Assembly (NCBI RefSeq): GCF_029784135.1
Contig: NC_073746.1
Coordinates: forward strand, 108,904,661-108,968,660
Direction: 5' to 3'
Length of the DNA stretch: 64,000 bases
Source: Toxorhynchites rutilus septentrionalis
Taxonomy: Eukaryota > Arthropoda > Insecta > Diptera > Culicidae
This document shows, one piece after another, positions 33,002-44,759 of the stretch. The position numbers were made by a program, and so were the translations under genes. The stretch's first letter is position 1. Each line of letters starts with the position of its first letter. The notes below the pieces were generated by a model that was not told the origin of the DNA, searched no databases, and worked only from the letters and a program-made list of their open reading frames with translations.

Positions 33002-34070
33002 ACCAAGCGCTTCATAGTGTGTTAGTCAAACTCAGATTCAAATAGTGTTCATCGGATAGCTGTCTGTATATTCGAAACGATGACAGAGGTATTATTTTCT
33101 TGTTGATTTACGTCGATGATATTTTGATTGGATGCAAGGAAGAAACCATGATTATGAGTGTTTTCGAATCGTTACGCAAAGAATTTGACGTCGTAAACCT
33201 AGGTGAAGTAAAGCATTTTTGGGACACAAAGTTCAGCGTGAAAATCGTTACTACAGCATACGTTTGACAAGTTACATCAAGACGCTGATTAGAAAATTTG
33301 GTCTTGAAGAATGCAAGCCATCGAGTACCCCAATGAATCCCGGGTATCAAGGAGCAGATGATACGAGTCAAGCTTTCTCGGATACTTTCCTGTATAGGAG
33401 TCTTGTGGGAGCACTTTTATATGTAGCTGTAAATGCGAGGCCAGATATTGCAGTCAGTGTTTCATTACTTGGTCGAAAAGTTAGTGCGCCGACTGAGATG
33501 GATTGGAAAGCTGCAAAACGTGTCGTGAGGTATTTGAAGGGAACAATGGAGGTTCGATTGAGATTCGATCCAGGGAAGGATTGGACATTGGTCTGCTACT
33601 CCGATGCTGATTGGGCAGGAGATCACGCAAGCAGGAGATCTACCACTGGATTTATATTTTTCTTTGGCAACGGTCCTATCGCTTGGGTGAGTCGTCGTCA
33701 GACATGTGTCAGTTTATCTTCGATGGAAGCGGAGTATATCGCGTTAAGCGAGGCGTGTCAAGAACTTTTGTGGCTTCGACGGTTGATGGCAGATTTCGGC
33801 GAGGATCTATCGAAAGCAACAACGATTTTCGAAGACAATCAAAGTTGCTTGTCATTTGTAAAAGCTGAACGCACAAGCAAGAGGTCTAAGCATATAGATA
33901 CCAGACACCATTTTGTGAAAGACATGGCGGAAAGAGGCGAGATTAAGTTGGTGTACTTCCCTACAGAGAAAATGTTAGCCGATGCATTCACGAAACCATT
34001 AGCGGCGACCAAATTCAGACAGTTGGCAGAGATGTCAGGATTCGTGATGAGCAAGTTCGGTGCTCGTTGA
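33002..34070 (+). pseudogene. copia RT end and RNase H
   Basis: After the stop at 33001 the RT goes on in other frames with the YVDD motif at 33108-33119, then the frame 33219-34070 carries the RT connection and RNase H: VCYSDADWAGD, SSMEAEYIALSEACQELLWL, FEDNQSC and KHIDTRHHFVKD. Ends in TGA just before the purine tract. Confidence 0.9.
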
Positions 34071-34077
34071 GGAGGAG

Positions 34078-34350
34078 TGTTGAAGGAATCACCGACCACC
34101 TTTGTTATAAACACCATGGATTCCTACCCCTTGTAATGTCATTATTTCAGTAGTTGCAGCCAACGCTATACAAACTTATAATGCAGTGACAGTTACATTT
34201 TTGTACCAGTTAGAAATTATATCCCGTAGAATAAAGACGTGTGATTATTGAGAAAGTATCTTTAATTCGATTACGGATGTGTTCCTTTCTTTTTCTTGCT
34301 CCGCTACTTCGCCGGTTCGTTTCGTGTTAAATCTGCGGGTTCTGCCCACA
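34078..34350 (+). repeat. copia 3' LTR
   Basis: 273 bp, TGTTGAAGGA...GCCCACA, uninterrupted. A handful of differences from the 5' LTR (e.g. GAAGG vs GAGG, GCAGCC vs GCAACC), suggesting an insertion that is not very recent. Confidence 0.95.
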
Positions 34351-34452
34351 GTGTTTTGTGTAGAAAATATTTGATCAGTACACGTTGACCAAATTTTATC
34401 TGTCAAAAAGAGTCAAATATTTGGCTTCGGTCAAACAGTGTATGAGCACCCT

Positions 34453-35205
34453 AACAACGGCAAACATCCCTTCTAATGAAACATGCAGCAAAACGAAGTG
34501 AACTACGCCATTGAACGCCAATCTTACCCAGTTTCCTATATTTTCGAGCGGTTATAGGTACAAAGTGGACCGAGCGACGTAAAGTGCTACAAAAGTGCTG
34601 GAACCATACCCCGCCTTGCCTCCCCACAGGCAGCACTCTCTACACTTTCAATTATAATTGTATGCGATTATTTATACTGAGCGAATAGGCATCACTGCAG
34701 CGATACCCTTAGAAAAATCCTCGGTCGAAAACTACTAAATACATTTGGTAATGCAAAATTAGTAGAATGTACAATTTTTTTGTAAATATTGTCAACAAAC
34801 CCGCATCCCTACCAGAGATTAGTATATTTTACTCGATAACATTAGTAAGCTTGGATATTGTCATATCTGAAAATTGGTGAGGAAAGCGCGTATTAACCAT
34901 TTTCATTGTTCCCATAAGGCAATACGGAGGTATAATAAGGATATAATTCTGATACGTGCATTTTCGGCGAGAAAATGTAGCCGATATTGGGCTTCCGAAT
35001 CATGGTTCTGCTTGGCATATGTGTTTATTAGTACGGTCGAAAATGACTATAGATTGGTAGTATTTACCAAAAAATTCGTTATATTTACTAATTATTTCTC
35101 TCAGTGTAGCTTTTCTCCTTCTCGTTGAACTGTCAAAACATGAAACATGAAAGTGTTAAAGAAACAGTCGCCAATATCAGCTGGTTTTAGGGATTCTATT
35201 CTCAA
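34453..35205. other. Unassigned DNA
   Basis: No gene recognised. AT-rich; several 'attagta' phrases at 34760-34850. Confidence 0.35.
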
Positions 35206-35712
35206 TTGGAATACTGCTCGGTAAAACAACACAGAGAAAACTTCCAATCGAAGTATGGACAGGTAACAGAAGTATTTTGTTTCATTGCTTTCGATCTACA
35301 GAACATTTTACCTCTATCTCATATTTTTCAGAAACCCTTAAACTCTCAATGGCACAGCAATATTCCGTTGCAATCGATACGGGCGATCGAAGAAAACTTT
35401 AATTGCAGTTTTCATCAAATTCTTCAAACGACAGACATCATCAGGTAGAAGTGATGTGAGGACGGAGAAGGTGGTTTCGAAGAAGACAAAAACTCGATCT
35501 GTGTCAATAAGGAAACATTATGCAGTAGCTGCAACCAGCCATCCACTGAAATCCCAATAGTCGATGATGAATTCTCCTGCTGTCGCTGTAGAGCACAAGA
35601 TGCGACGAAAACAATTGAGCTGAGAGTGGATAAAGTTCCGAAGAAAATTTGCACTTGTCGGGGATTTGCTGCTGACAACATGAACGCTGCAAATGTTTGC
35701 TTTCAATATTAG
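35206..35712 (+). pseudogene. Unidentified Cys-rich coding remnant
   Basis: A single reading frame runs from 35206 to TAG at 35710-35712, broken only by TAG and TGA at 35449-35457. The second half starts with CEDGEGGFEEDKNSICVNKE and includes a Cys-rich cluster (C-V-N-K-E-T-L-C-S-S-C, then SCCRCRAQD and ICTCRG). I do not recognise the family. Splice-like sites (acag|gtaaca at 35260; tttttcag at 35333) could mark introns. May be a decayed gene or an exon set of an unknown gene. Confidence 0.35.
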
Positions 35713-35780
35713 TGGCATTGTATTAAGTTTGAAAGCATTATATGAAAAATAAATGTTTGGAAACAACGCAATTTTATTTT

Positions 35781-37665
35781 TTTTGACGTAGGACTACGTC
35801 TTTCATTTCTATACCGGGGTGTAAAATCAAAGTTTCAAAAACGAAAGCGTTACGCCGGAGACCGAGATTTTGAGCGTTAATAGCTCCTAAACAATTGATC
35901 GAAATGGTATGATAAACACTTCATTCGAAAGATAAAATGTCTACGCGTTCTATACTTTTTACTTTCTGATCCAAAAACTTGTGTCATTAGGCTTAAAATT
36001 GCTTTAAAAACAGGCTATTGAAATCACCAATCGGTATATAAGAGAGCGCCGCTCGGAAATCCACTCAGTTCAAATTGAACAGCGATTGGAGCATGTTGTC
36101 GCTGTTGTGGTGAAGCTCTTCGTTTATCATGAAAGCGCGGATGAACGGTGTCACCAAGAGCCTGTTTGTGCACCTTAGGCCAGAAGGGAATCCATCAAGA
36201 GGAGAGTGATGCCACAAACGGTTCCCCGGGAAGATCTCGAAGCAGCCGCTACACACACACACACACACACATACACGCGCGGAATTCTTTCCGTTTGGAT
36301 GCCATTCAGCATCGAGAAAGATCCGGAAAATAATTTGCCGGTTCCTCTGGGAATTTAAAAATACATTCATGTGAAAGAGTTTATTTGAATGTTTTCTATC
36401 CATGTAACACTGTGAGAAAATATGTTTCAATCAAGTGCTATTAACAGATGGTTATCGAGTTAGCATTAACCATTGGTGGGATTCCAGTATCGAGGAAAAT
36501 GTGGAAAAATCCAATCGTTACTGAAAATAATCTGCCAGTTCCTCTGGGAATTTAAAAATACATTCATGTGAAAGAGTTTATTTTAATGTTTTCTATCCAT
36601 GTAACACTGTGACCAAATGTGATTCAATCAAGTGCTATTAACAGATGGTTATCGAGTTAGCATTAATCACTGGTGGGCTTCCAGTATCGAGGAAAATGTG
36701 GAAATATCTAATCATTACTGAAAATAATCTGCCAGTTCCTCTGGGAATTCAAAATTACATTCATGTAAAAGAGTTTATTTGAATGTTTTCTATCTATGTA
36801 ACACTGTGACCAAATACATTTGGTTTTGTGATTTTTCAATCAATCGCAATTAACAGGATAGCTTCTGAAGATTATTCTTCCCCATCAGTAGGATATTTCC
36901 GTATCTAATATTGTATGCGCCCGCAATCGATTATTGCTCAGTCGCCGAAAGTTCCGAGCTCAGAGAGTTCATTCCTCTCTAGTTTGCCTTCCAAATTGCC
37001 ATCGTAAACCACGCCTTCTCTCGATTCAATCACGCACAAAAAGCATACTTATGCGATATTCTGGTTGTGAGATGCATTCATTTTTCGTGAGGACATCGAC
37101 AAGACAACATCGTTGCTGAGGGTGCTGGTCGACGAAGGATCGAGATCTGCCCTGAAACGCAAGCAGTTTGTTTGAACTGTGAGGGAGCACAGAGAAGCCT
37201 ATCCTTCAGGAGAAGAGAAGGTGACCATCGAAGTAGCCGCTACACACACACATACACGCACGGAATTCTTTCCGTTTGGATGCCATTCAGCATCGAGAAA
37301 GATCCGGAAAATAATCTGCCAGTTCCTCTGGGAATTTAAAAATACATTCATGTGAAAGAGTTTATTTGAATGTTTTCTATCCATGTAACACTGTGACCAA
37401 ATACATTTGGTTTTGTGATTTTTCAATCAATCGCAATTAACAGGATAGCTTCTGAAGATTATTCTTCCCCATCAGTAGGATATTTCCGTATCCAATATTG
37501 GATGCATAAAACCTTGTGTCTCCAACGTAACGCTCTCGTTCTCGAAGTCCCCCAAATATTCATTCATTCAGAATGAATTCAAACAAATGATCTCTAAATC
37601 AACGATAGTCCTACGTCGCCCATGCGGTTATACCATAGATATAACCCACTTCCTGTTTTGTTCCT
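35781..37665 (+). mobile_element. GACGTAG-family element, tandem-repeat cargo
   Basis: Begins T run + GACGTAGGACTACGTC and ends TAGTCCTACGTCGCCCATGCGGTTAT..., like the palindrome arms, but the inside is different: a strong TATATAAG at 36035-36042 followed by an initiator-like TCAGTT about 25 bases later, CA microsatellites (36248-36272; 37243-37255), and a block containing GTTCCTCTGGG repeated at 36341, 36538, 36735 and 37323. No H2A match seen. No transposase. Confidence 0.75.
36300..36930 (+). repeat. 197-bp tandem units
   Basis: Three units spaced 197 and 197 bp, each with GTTCCTCTGGGAATT..., 'tacattcatgt', 'tgttttctatc.atgtaacactgtga' and 'taacagatggttatcgagtta'. A fourth copy at 37300-37500 repeats the end of the array after about 400 bp of other sequence. 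Confidence 0.8.
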
Positions 37666-38224
37666 TGGAAACTTTAAACTTTCTTCAAAACAAATACTGC
37701 CATAATAAGGTTCGAGCAGTTTTTCAATCGGTCGACGCGGTGCCAGATTGGCACAGGTTTGGCTCGTAATTGGTTGTCGAATACGAAGGGTAGGTCGTCA
37801 AAATCATTGCAAAATGGCACGATATCGGCATCGTTGTCGACACCATTTGTTGGGACCGATTCGACACAACAATGTAGAGTGGGTAGATATATACCACATC
37901 GAATTTGGCACATTGCATCGCATCGCAAGGTTGCCAGATTGATTTATTATATTTATTATAATAGTAATCAGAATTTAGTTGGATATGATTGAGAAAACAA
38001 ATTGTACAGTGAAAATTGTAATAAAAATAATTTAAAATTGAGATAGTTTTACTGATATTCATTTATTTTTTATTATTCCAGTTCAATGATATTATATATT
38101 TGGTTTCTATGATAGGGAAATCAAAGATCTTTTTCTTTGGAACATAGTTAAATAATAAAATCGGCAACCAGGAATGACTGATTCTACTGTATAGAATGTA
38201 TTAGGTTATATCATATCGGATCAT
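37666..38224. other. Unassigned DNA
   Basis: 37735-37960 is GC-richer than its surroundings with several overlapping short frames on both strands, none recognised. Confidence 0.35.
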
Positions 38225-38969
38225 ATGTATGAGTTTTAACCGCTGTTGAATTAAATTTCAGATAGCCGGGCGAGATAGCTGGTGGAGAAGAATCCAGACG
38301 ATATTTTCGAATATTTTCGTGAAATGTTTATTATAGCCTCACGAATCGCCATTTTTATATATGAGTATTTATTATGTTTGTAGAAATAATAATTGTTTAA
38401 TTGACTTGTGTTGGGAGTGGAATATAAATGTTTAAAATGGCACAGATTGATGTTTGGTGAAAGCTGCTCCGATGTGGGTTCGAACTCCGGTCGTCTGGAT
38501 TCTTATCCACCAGCTATCTCGCCCGGCTATCTGAAATTTAATTCAACAGTGGTTGAAACTTTCGAGTGCATCAGAATTTCATTGACATTTCAATATGATG
38601 TAATATGTTCTTTATTAGGATCTAATATTATTTACTGTTTCATGATTTTCTTCAGCATGCAACACGATTTGCTACAGTACTGAATCGATTTAAATTATAC
38701 GCTTATACGACACACAAACTGCATCAGCGTAATATACGCATATGATGCGGATTACATATATTTTACGACAATGTACATCATAAAATTGATGTTTGTTATA
38801 TCGAATAGCGACTTAATTTGATAATGGTATATAAAATCGAGTTTTGCATTTTATGCGATTTCAAATATACACGACACATACTTTGATTGATATTATATGC
38901 AATTATGATTTATTCGGATTTCTTGTAAGACTTGGCACGTGCAAAATTATACGATTTAATGTTGGCTGG
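38225..38969 (+). mobile_element. CCAGCAAACATT element, rearranged copy
   Basis: 38339-38969 follows 22490-23112 closely. The left part 38225-38292 is an inverted duplicate of 38470-38560 (the tRNA-like patch), giving a local hairpin. The right end is GTTGGCTGG instead of GTTTGCTGG. Confidence 0.75.
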
Positions 38970-39207
38970 GCAGATAGTGTAATCTCTATCAGATTAGAAG
39001 GCTCGAATCCAGTTTTAAAATGCTAAAATTTGAATGAAAATTTCTACATCATGTTATTTAATTACTTGAAATACGTATTTTTGACTCTTATTTAACCGTT
39101 TGTCTATACATTTCTGATATTTTGACTGAAACTTTTCATTATAATATAAAATAGTCTTCAAACAAAATTTTCGTATGTTTTTTTTTTCCACGTGTTAAAA
39201 AAGTGTA

Positions 39208-39813
39208 TTTCATTCAGAGATCGAAATGCTCACCGATTTGAGACGAGACACATCCGTTTTCACCAACAGGTAAAAATGGCTGAAAATATAGGAGGCGAGA
39301 GAATGTTATACGCTCACTTCGATTCTCGCGAGAAATCCAATGCCGATTTTTATTTTTCGTCGAGTTATGATTGCCGAAAAATGGTTTCGTTTTCAGTGAC
39401 TCCTTGATGCCGATAATGGTTTTTCACTTCTTCAGTACAGCTGAAAACATTGCATGAAAATATGCGGCAATATTGGGTTTCATCGTGAAGTAAACATGAG
39501 ATGGATTTATATTTGTACAATTTAGACGCTGTCCAAATGCAGATCGTTTGGACGCTGTACTAACAGACTAACGTTGCTAAAATTAGCTTTATTTTTTCGC
39601 TCCATATTTTCAGAACCAAATGAGAGACGAAAAAGCATTCTCGTTGAACTTCCGAGATAAAGGTTTTCCACATCTCTTTCTCTCTGAAAAACAATTTTCG
39701 GTGAAAAGGAAGAGACAAAAATATCAACAATACACGGTTCATCGAAAATTAGATTGATTGACTGAATATTTATCGCGCAGCCGAGCGAGAATTTCGATCT
39801 CTGATTTCATTTA
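39208..39813. mobile_element. MITE-like element, TIR around CAGAGATCGAAAT
   Basis: 'atttcattcagagatcgaaa' at 39207 and its inverted counterpart 'tttcgatctctgatttcat' ending at 39811. About 600 bp, no recognised coding content. Confidence 0.6.
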
Positions 39814-39922
39814 AATAGAATACTAATTCGATACGGATAAGTTAATTTTTATTCATAATTTTAATTTTGAAAGTGCGAAAAGCGCGAAAATCAACAAACA
39901 CAGCACAAACGAAAAACAGAAT

Positions 39923-40854
39923 GTGAAGAACAAGTTAGAACCAGGAAAGAAAAACAGCAAAATGGACTCAACTTTCGTAGGCATTGGTGAAGAATACATG
40001 CAAGCAGAATATTTAGATGAACATTTAGAAGATGTACTACCGGCCAACATTCATTCGAGCTGTTCTATTGCTTTAGAACAAATCACTGTCAGCGAAGCTA
40101 ATAGCAAGCCCGATCAAAATGACCGTCCCGTGAAATACAAGAGACGAAAGTATAATGTCCTCACCATCAAAGATAAGAACATAGTCTTGGACCTGCTAAA
40201 TTGTGGTAAGACTGTTCTACAAGTGGCTGACGAAACGGGCCTTCCACGGTCGACGGTTTACGGAATCAATAAGCAAAAAGTTGGCCAACAAAACGATCTA
40301 GTTTCGCAAACGGATAAGACTTCCGATGCATGCATGTCTCATTGTGGTTCTACGGAAAACGTCAGAAACACATACCGATATCAGAGGCACATTTAAGTGA
40401 AAAATGCAAACTTCTCCACGAAACATCGTGCACGACGCCCGATTGTCGATTTAGAGCAAGTTATGGTTGACTACGTAGTTTCAATGCTAGAAACGGGATC
40501 AGAACGTTAACTGTCTCGGGAGAGAAACTTGACGCGGATATTGCAATTGCTGATTTGTTCTACTCCGTCTTCGTTCCTGAAATCAAACGGAACGCAGCTG
40601 CACAGAATAGACCGACTCAAATGCTTATTATTCTAGATAATTGCACCGCACATTGCAGTAAAGATAAGTTTCAAGTGGATGACGCAGAAATTCAGGTGAT
40701 CTTCCTTCCTCCAAATATGACAAACATTCTGCAGCCTATGGATCAAGGCACCATCAATGCTTTTAAGGTTAATAATGTCATTACATTTTCGAATAAAGAT
40801 ATACTTCGCCTACTGCTCCACCTCGGTATGTACCTCATTGATTCTGAATGTTAG
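39923..40854 (+). pseudogene. pogo/Tigger-like transposase pseudogene
   Basis: The frame 39923-40393 begins with an acidic leader, then a CENP-B/psq-type HTH: VKYKRRKYNVLTIKDKN...LLNCGKTVLQVADETGLPRS followed by TVYGINKQK. After a stop, remnants of the second HTH (KHRARRPIVDLEQVM) continue. Most of the central DDE domain is deleted between about 40500 and 40550; 40555-40854 resumes with the DDE_1 core, MLIILDNCTAHCSKDKF and VIFLPPNMTNILQPMDQGTI, carrying the second Asp. One of the clearest transposase relics here. Confidence 0.8.
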
Positions 40855-42150
40855 AATTATGTTATTTCGATATTTTTTTATTAGCACAACTAGAAATACG
40901 AATTACACCAACTACAACATTTATTTCATTCCAATTTATTCACTAGGCAAAAAATAGGATGAATATATTATACTCGAATGAACAAACTTCGACTATTGTG
41001 CTTTGTTTTTCACATTCGTAGCGGCTAATTTTGAAATCAAATAGAATTTGAGTTTCGAACACCGATAAACATTGATTTTAACCGTAGACTTTCTCTGGCT
41101 GGCTCGAATACATACGAAAATAAAAAAAAGAACGAGTCACAAAATGTTTGTTCCTTTGATCGAAACGAGTTGATACATTATGTAATGAGGAAAAAGTTGC
41201 AAGAAAACAAATTTCCAAGCAAAATAACATGATAAATCAATCTAATTGACACCGCATGACCAAGGACATCCCTACCTACAGTGTTAAACAGGAAGTGACG
41301 AATTTTGATCACTGCGATATATTTTTTCATTCAACCATCAAATTTCAGAATCAAAATCTCCAAACTGATATCAATGTTGTGCAATCTGCCAGCACTTGCA
41401 TCAAACTTGCACAACAAAACACACACACTAAACAAACAGAACTCCAATACTTGCAAAGTTGTTTTCGTATCCGCACGGGAAAGAGTGTGTAGCAAGTAAT
41501 TTTTAGCATGAATCCGCATGAATCATTCTGCCAGCTCTCATTTCCTAATGTTGCCTCATAGAAGTGTGTCGATAAAATATCTCGTGCTTATCAAACGGTG
41601 AAAATGGATTACTAGTTGCAAGCAGCTAGCAGCGCACCCTCGGTGCTCAAGTACACCCGAAAACATTAGAGGATTAACATGATGTGAGTAAATAGCGAAG
41701 GCGAAGTAATTTGCGGTGGATTACCTTTCCCATGCATTTTTGCGGGTCGCCATGTTGGGTGTTCAGGTGAAAATATGTTCGATGGCATAGCGCTACGCGA
41801 AGGGGCTCGAGGTGTCTGATTGGAAAAAACGCGCTGTTTTGTGGGTTGCATTCAAAATTGCACAAAAAAGTGGTGGAGAAGAAAATAGTGGGCAATCGAT
41901 CATATGTGTTTGTTTTTGAGACGCGGTATAGCACATTAAAATGACGTAATTTTTTACCCCCTTCATTAGAGAGAGCCTGGTACATGTTTGGAAGTGGTGG
42001 CGTGATACGCAAACAAGTGGATGAGGCAGCGGCAGTGCGTATTCCAGTAAAATAATGGGTTGCAGATTGTATCAATAGGGTCTCGTATATGTCGACAGAG
42101 AAAAGCTCTTAACATATAATTGCTGTCCGCGTGATGACGTATTTTGAAAT
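40855..42150. other. Unassigned DNA
   Basis: No gene recognised; probably includes the right flank of the pogo-like element. Short frames on both strands at 41256-42075 lack recognisable content. Confidence 0.35.
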
Positions 42151-42159
42151 GCGTTTTGC

Positions 42160-42295
42160 TTTTTTTTTTAATACATTGTGCATTTTGGGATGAATTCATT
42201 TGACGAAAAATGCACCGGTTAAAGCGGGAAGCGAAGCCGAATCCCCGGCCTGATAATGTGTCGCTAATCGCTCTGCCACGTGAGCATTTAATCCA
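42160..42295 (-). mobile_element. Diverged tRNA-derived SINE
   Basis: Minus strand: TGGCAGAGCGATTAGCG (box A) and GGGATTCGGCTTCGC (degenerate box B), then CGTCAAATGAATTC, resembling the Feilai-like body start, and an A-rich run. Confidence 0.55.
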
Positions 42296-42911
42296 CCTAT
42301 TCTCTATTCACTGTTCCTAAGTTGATTGCAGTGTTTAGCATACTTGAACGTTTTATTCTGGTGTTGTAAAGCGTTTGTTTGATTATAAACAACGCTTCTA
42401 TCAACCATGTGCGAAGTGTTATTGCACACAACAGCGATGTTCCGTTGTATACCAAACCGACCACCAACATTCAAAACAAATTCTATAAACCTGCGAGCCA
42501 GTCAAAATTAACAACAGAGCAAAAATCAAAATTTCTAATATTTAGTAGCAATCCCCTCACCCTTAATACCCTTCATTTAAACTATTTTGAATAGATTCTA
42601 CGTAGATCACGTAGTGTACACATTTGCTTTAGAACTATGAACGCAATTGAGCCTATTAGTTGTTTACTTCTCATGATTGCAAATGCAAACGCTTCGATCA
42701 GTCACACATCGAGTAATTTCACTACTCTACTGAGCGTACACATTTTGAACACAACACATTTGGCGCTTCAATTTTATTGATATAGTTAGAAGATATAAGG
42801 GTGCTTGTTTTTACCGGAAAATTCATTTCCACATTTGGGAATTCAATTTTCCTATTTTCCTTTAGAGCTTTTCGAAAATTTTCAATTGTCATGTTTCTTT
42901 AATATGGTTGG
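42296..42911. other. Unassigned DNA
   Basis: No feature recognised before the 11-bp target duplication of the following SINE. Confidence 0.35.
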
Positions 42912-43182
42912 TTTTTTTTTTTTTTATCTTCGCTTATTTTTCGTCGGCCTATTTCCGCCACTTTAGTGCCAATCACCGACATCAGGGAGGCGACTCCACC
43001 TGTTCCTACCTATCAGACTCAACAACTCATGAGCCGGGCCAACTTCTTTTACTTCCGCTCCGAAGGAAGACGTAACCAGAGATTTTTCGCCTCAGAAAAT
43101 CCCAACGACGCCAGCTGGGATTGAACCCAGGCCGATCGGATTGTGAGGCTGTTACGCAAACCATACAACCACTGGCGCCGTC
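42912..43182 (-). mobile_element. tRNA-derived SINE, second family
   Basis: Minus strand: head with box A (GGCGCCAGTGGTTGTATGG) and box B (GGGTTCAATCCC), GC-rich body, poly(A) tail (T run on the plus strand). AATATGGTTGG flanks both sides (42901-42911; 43183-43193). Confidence 0.9.
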
Positions 43183-43193
43183 AATATGGTTGG

Positions 43194-43610
43194 TTGAAAT
43201 GTGTGTAATTTTTTATGGGAGCCTCCTTCTCCTTCCAGAAGACTTGCATTATATTTTTTGTACTCTTAAATTCTCACATCCCAATTTTGGTTCCATTTGC
43301 TCGATTAACTCTTGAGTTATGCAGAAATTTGGGTTTTGTTTGTTTGAAGACCCGCCTCTCCCCCTATCAGAGGAGGGAGGTATGTCAAACCATCAAAGAA
43401 ACATTACTCGTGCCCAAAAACCCTTAGATGACAAGTCTGGCTCCATTTGCATGTTTAGTTCTCGAGTCATGCAGAAATTTGTGTGAGAGGAGGAGTGTCG
43501 AACCATTCTAGAAATATTTCTTGTCCCCTAAAATCTCCACATGCCAAATTTCATTTGCTTGACTAGTTCTTGAGTTACACAGAAATCTGTGTTTCAATTG
43601 TATGACAGCT
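43194..43610 (+). repeat. Degenerate tandem repeat, about 110-150 bp
   Basis: Three decayed units, each containing 'ccatttgc...gagt.atgcagaaatttg' (43314, 43464, 43572). No coding content seen. Confidence 0.6.
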
Positions 43611-43649
43611 CAAGGGATTTTAATCCGAAGATCAATCGTCCCTGTCGAC

Positions 43650-44290
43650 TCCAGTATCGAAACCGGATGGAGTTGGAGATGTTGCTGGAGGAGATAGAGA
43701 CGTGTCTCTAGTTTTGTTGGCAGAGATTATGCGTCAGATGGCAGTCTTTTGATGATCCTTTTGGAACACATCACCATAGGAGCAAATCCAGAAGCATAGC
43801 AAAGCGCAATGGAACACGTAGTGGAATCTCTTTCTGTCGCAATCAATAAGTTTCTTTCCGTGACAGAAAATGGCTTGACGTTCGTTGGTTCTCAAAACAT
43901 GTAGATCTAATTAGGACGGATGGCAGAAACTTGAACGGTGCGATTTCTGCTGTGCAGCCTCAGTATTCCGGTCTATAAGAAATTTCTGAATAATTTCCGA
44001 CCACCCACCGCGCAATTTAACGTTCGGCTGAGTTGGTAGACAAGTTAAAGGCGAAATTTGAACAGCAAAAGTCCTTGTTCAGCAGGCGTTATTATTGTTT
44101 TCCGCTTATCGAGAGTATAATCCACCTGGCAATTTGAACTATAGAAACTCTCCTCTTGCCTGTTGAAGATCATAGAATTCATATTCATCAGCAAGTCAAC
44201 GAAAAACGCCGATATCAAGATCTGGCTCATATTGGAGAACGAGGATACTAGACCAAATGTCAGCGCCTGTGAAAACGTCAAACATGACGT
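43650..44290 (+). pseudogene. Ty3/gypsy gag fragment
   Basis: Short matches in shifting frames suggest a gypsy-type Gag: MEHVVESLSVAINKFLSVTE with NGLTF, then FLLCSLSIPVYKKFLNNF, KLKAKFEQQKSLFSRRYYC, and ADIKIWLILENED ... VKHD near the end. No long frame. No LTR or pol seen nearby. Confidence 0.5.
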
Positions 44291-44512
44291 GACGTTAATC
44301 CGTTAATGGAAAAGAACCATTCAGTTTCAACGGTTCGGGTGGTTTGGCAGTTCAAGAAATAATGCAAAACCGAAAGCAACAGATGGTAAAACTTCTCCAT
44401 CTCCGTGCTGGCAATGTGGAGTCACGCATCTTGGAAGGATTGCTAAATAGTGAATTGAAAAGTAGCTACAAACATTTGTCACGTTCTTGTATACGGGATA
44501 CGGGGGGATACG

Positions 44513-44757
44513 TGCTGCGTAAACAAAAACTGCGTGAATTCCAAAATCTGCGTAAAAAAACGGGTAATTTTCATAATCCGTGTGAAAAACTAACAAACAG
44601 TGAATTATTAGTTTAAAATGCAACCCATATTCTAACAATTGATTAGCATATTGAATTTTTACGCGGTTGATATTGCTGCGTAGAAAAAACCGCGCAAATT
44701 CCGAAATTTGCGTAAAAAAAAACGTGTAAATTCCGAAATCCGCGTAAAAATAAATTG
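44513..44757. repeat. Degenerate GCGTAAAAA-type repeats
   Basis: The phrases 'aattccgaaat(c/t)cgcgtaaaaa' and variants recur at 44516-44590 and 44655-44755, an imperfect short-period repeat of about 27-30 bp. Confidence 0.55.
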
Positions 44758-44759
44758 AA

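Larger units (their letters stand above)
29183..34350 (+). mobile_element. Ty1/copia LTR retrotransposon, decayed
   Basis: Complete but broken element flanked by GTGTT on both sides (29178-29182; 34351-34355). LTRs start TGTTG and end CCCACA. The PBS follows the 5' LTR directly and a GAGGAGGAG purine tract precedes the 3' LTR. The internal region carries Gag, protease, integrase, reverse transcriptase and RNase H in that order, the Ty1/copia order, spread over at least five frames. Frame changes near 30410, 30870, 31100, 33000 and 33220 mean that it cannot make its polyprotein. Confidence 0.95.
28927..34452. mobile_element. MITE split by the copia element
   Basis: Left end (aggtggccgtacactgtttg...caaatatttga...gacagataa) at 28927-28990 and its inverted counterpart at 34392-34452. 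Without the copia element about 345 bp remain. Confidence 0.7.

Noticed and set aside
30103..34070. Active copia element
   Set aside because: At least five frame changes, an in-frame stop in RT and a disrupted 5' LTR.
36065..36430. Minus-strand 121-codon ORF in the 35.8 kb element
   Set aside because: It crosses a CA microsatellite (poly-Cys/Val run) and tandem-repeat DNA; no domain is recognised.
43194..43610. CRISPR-like array
   Set aside because: Repeats are degenerate, unevenly spaced (150 and 108 bp) and the setting is a eukaryotic genome.
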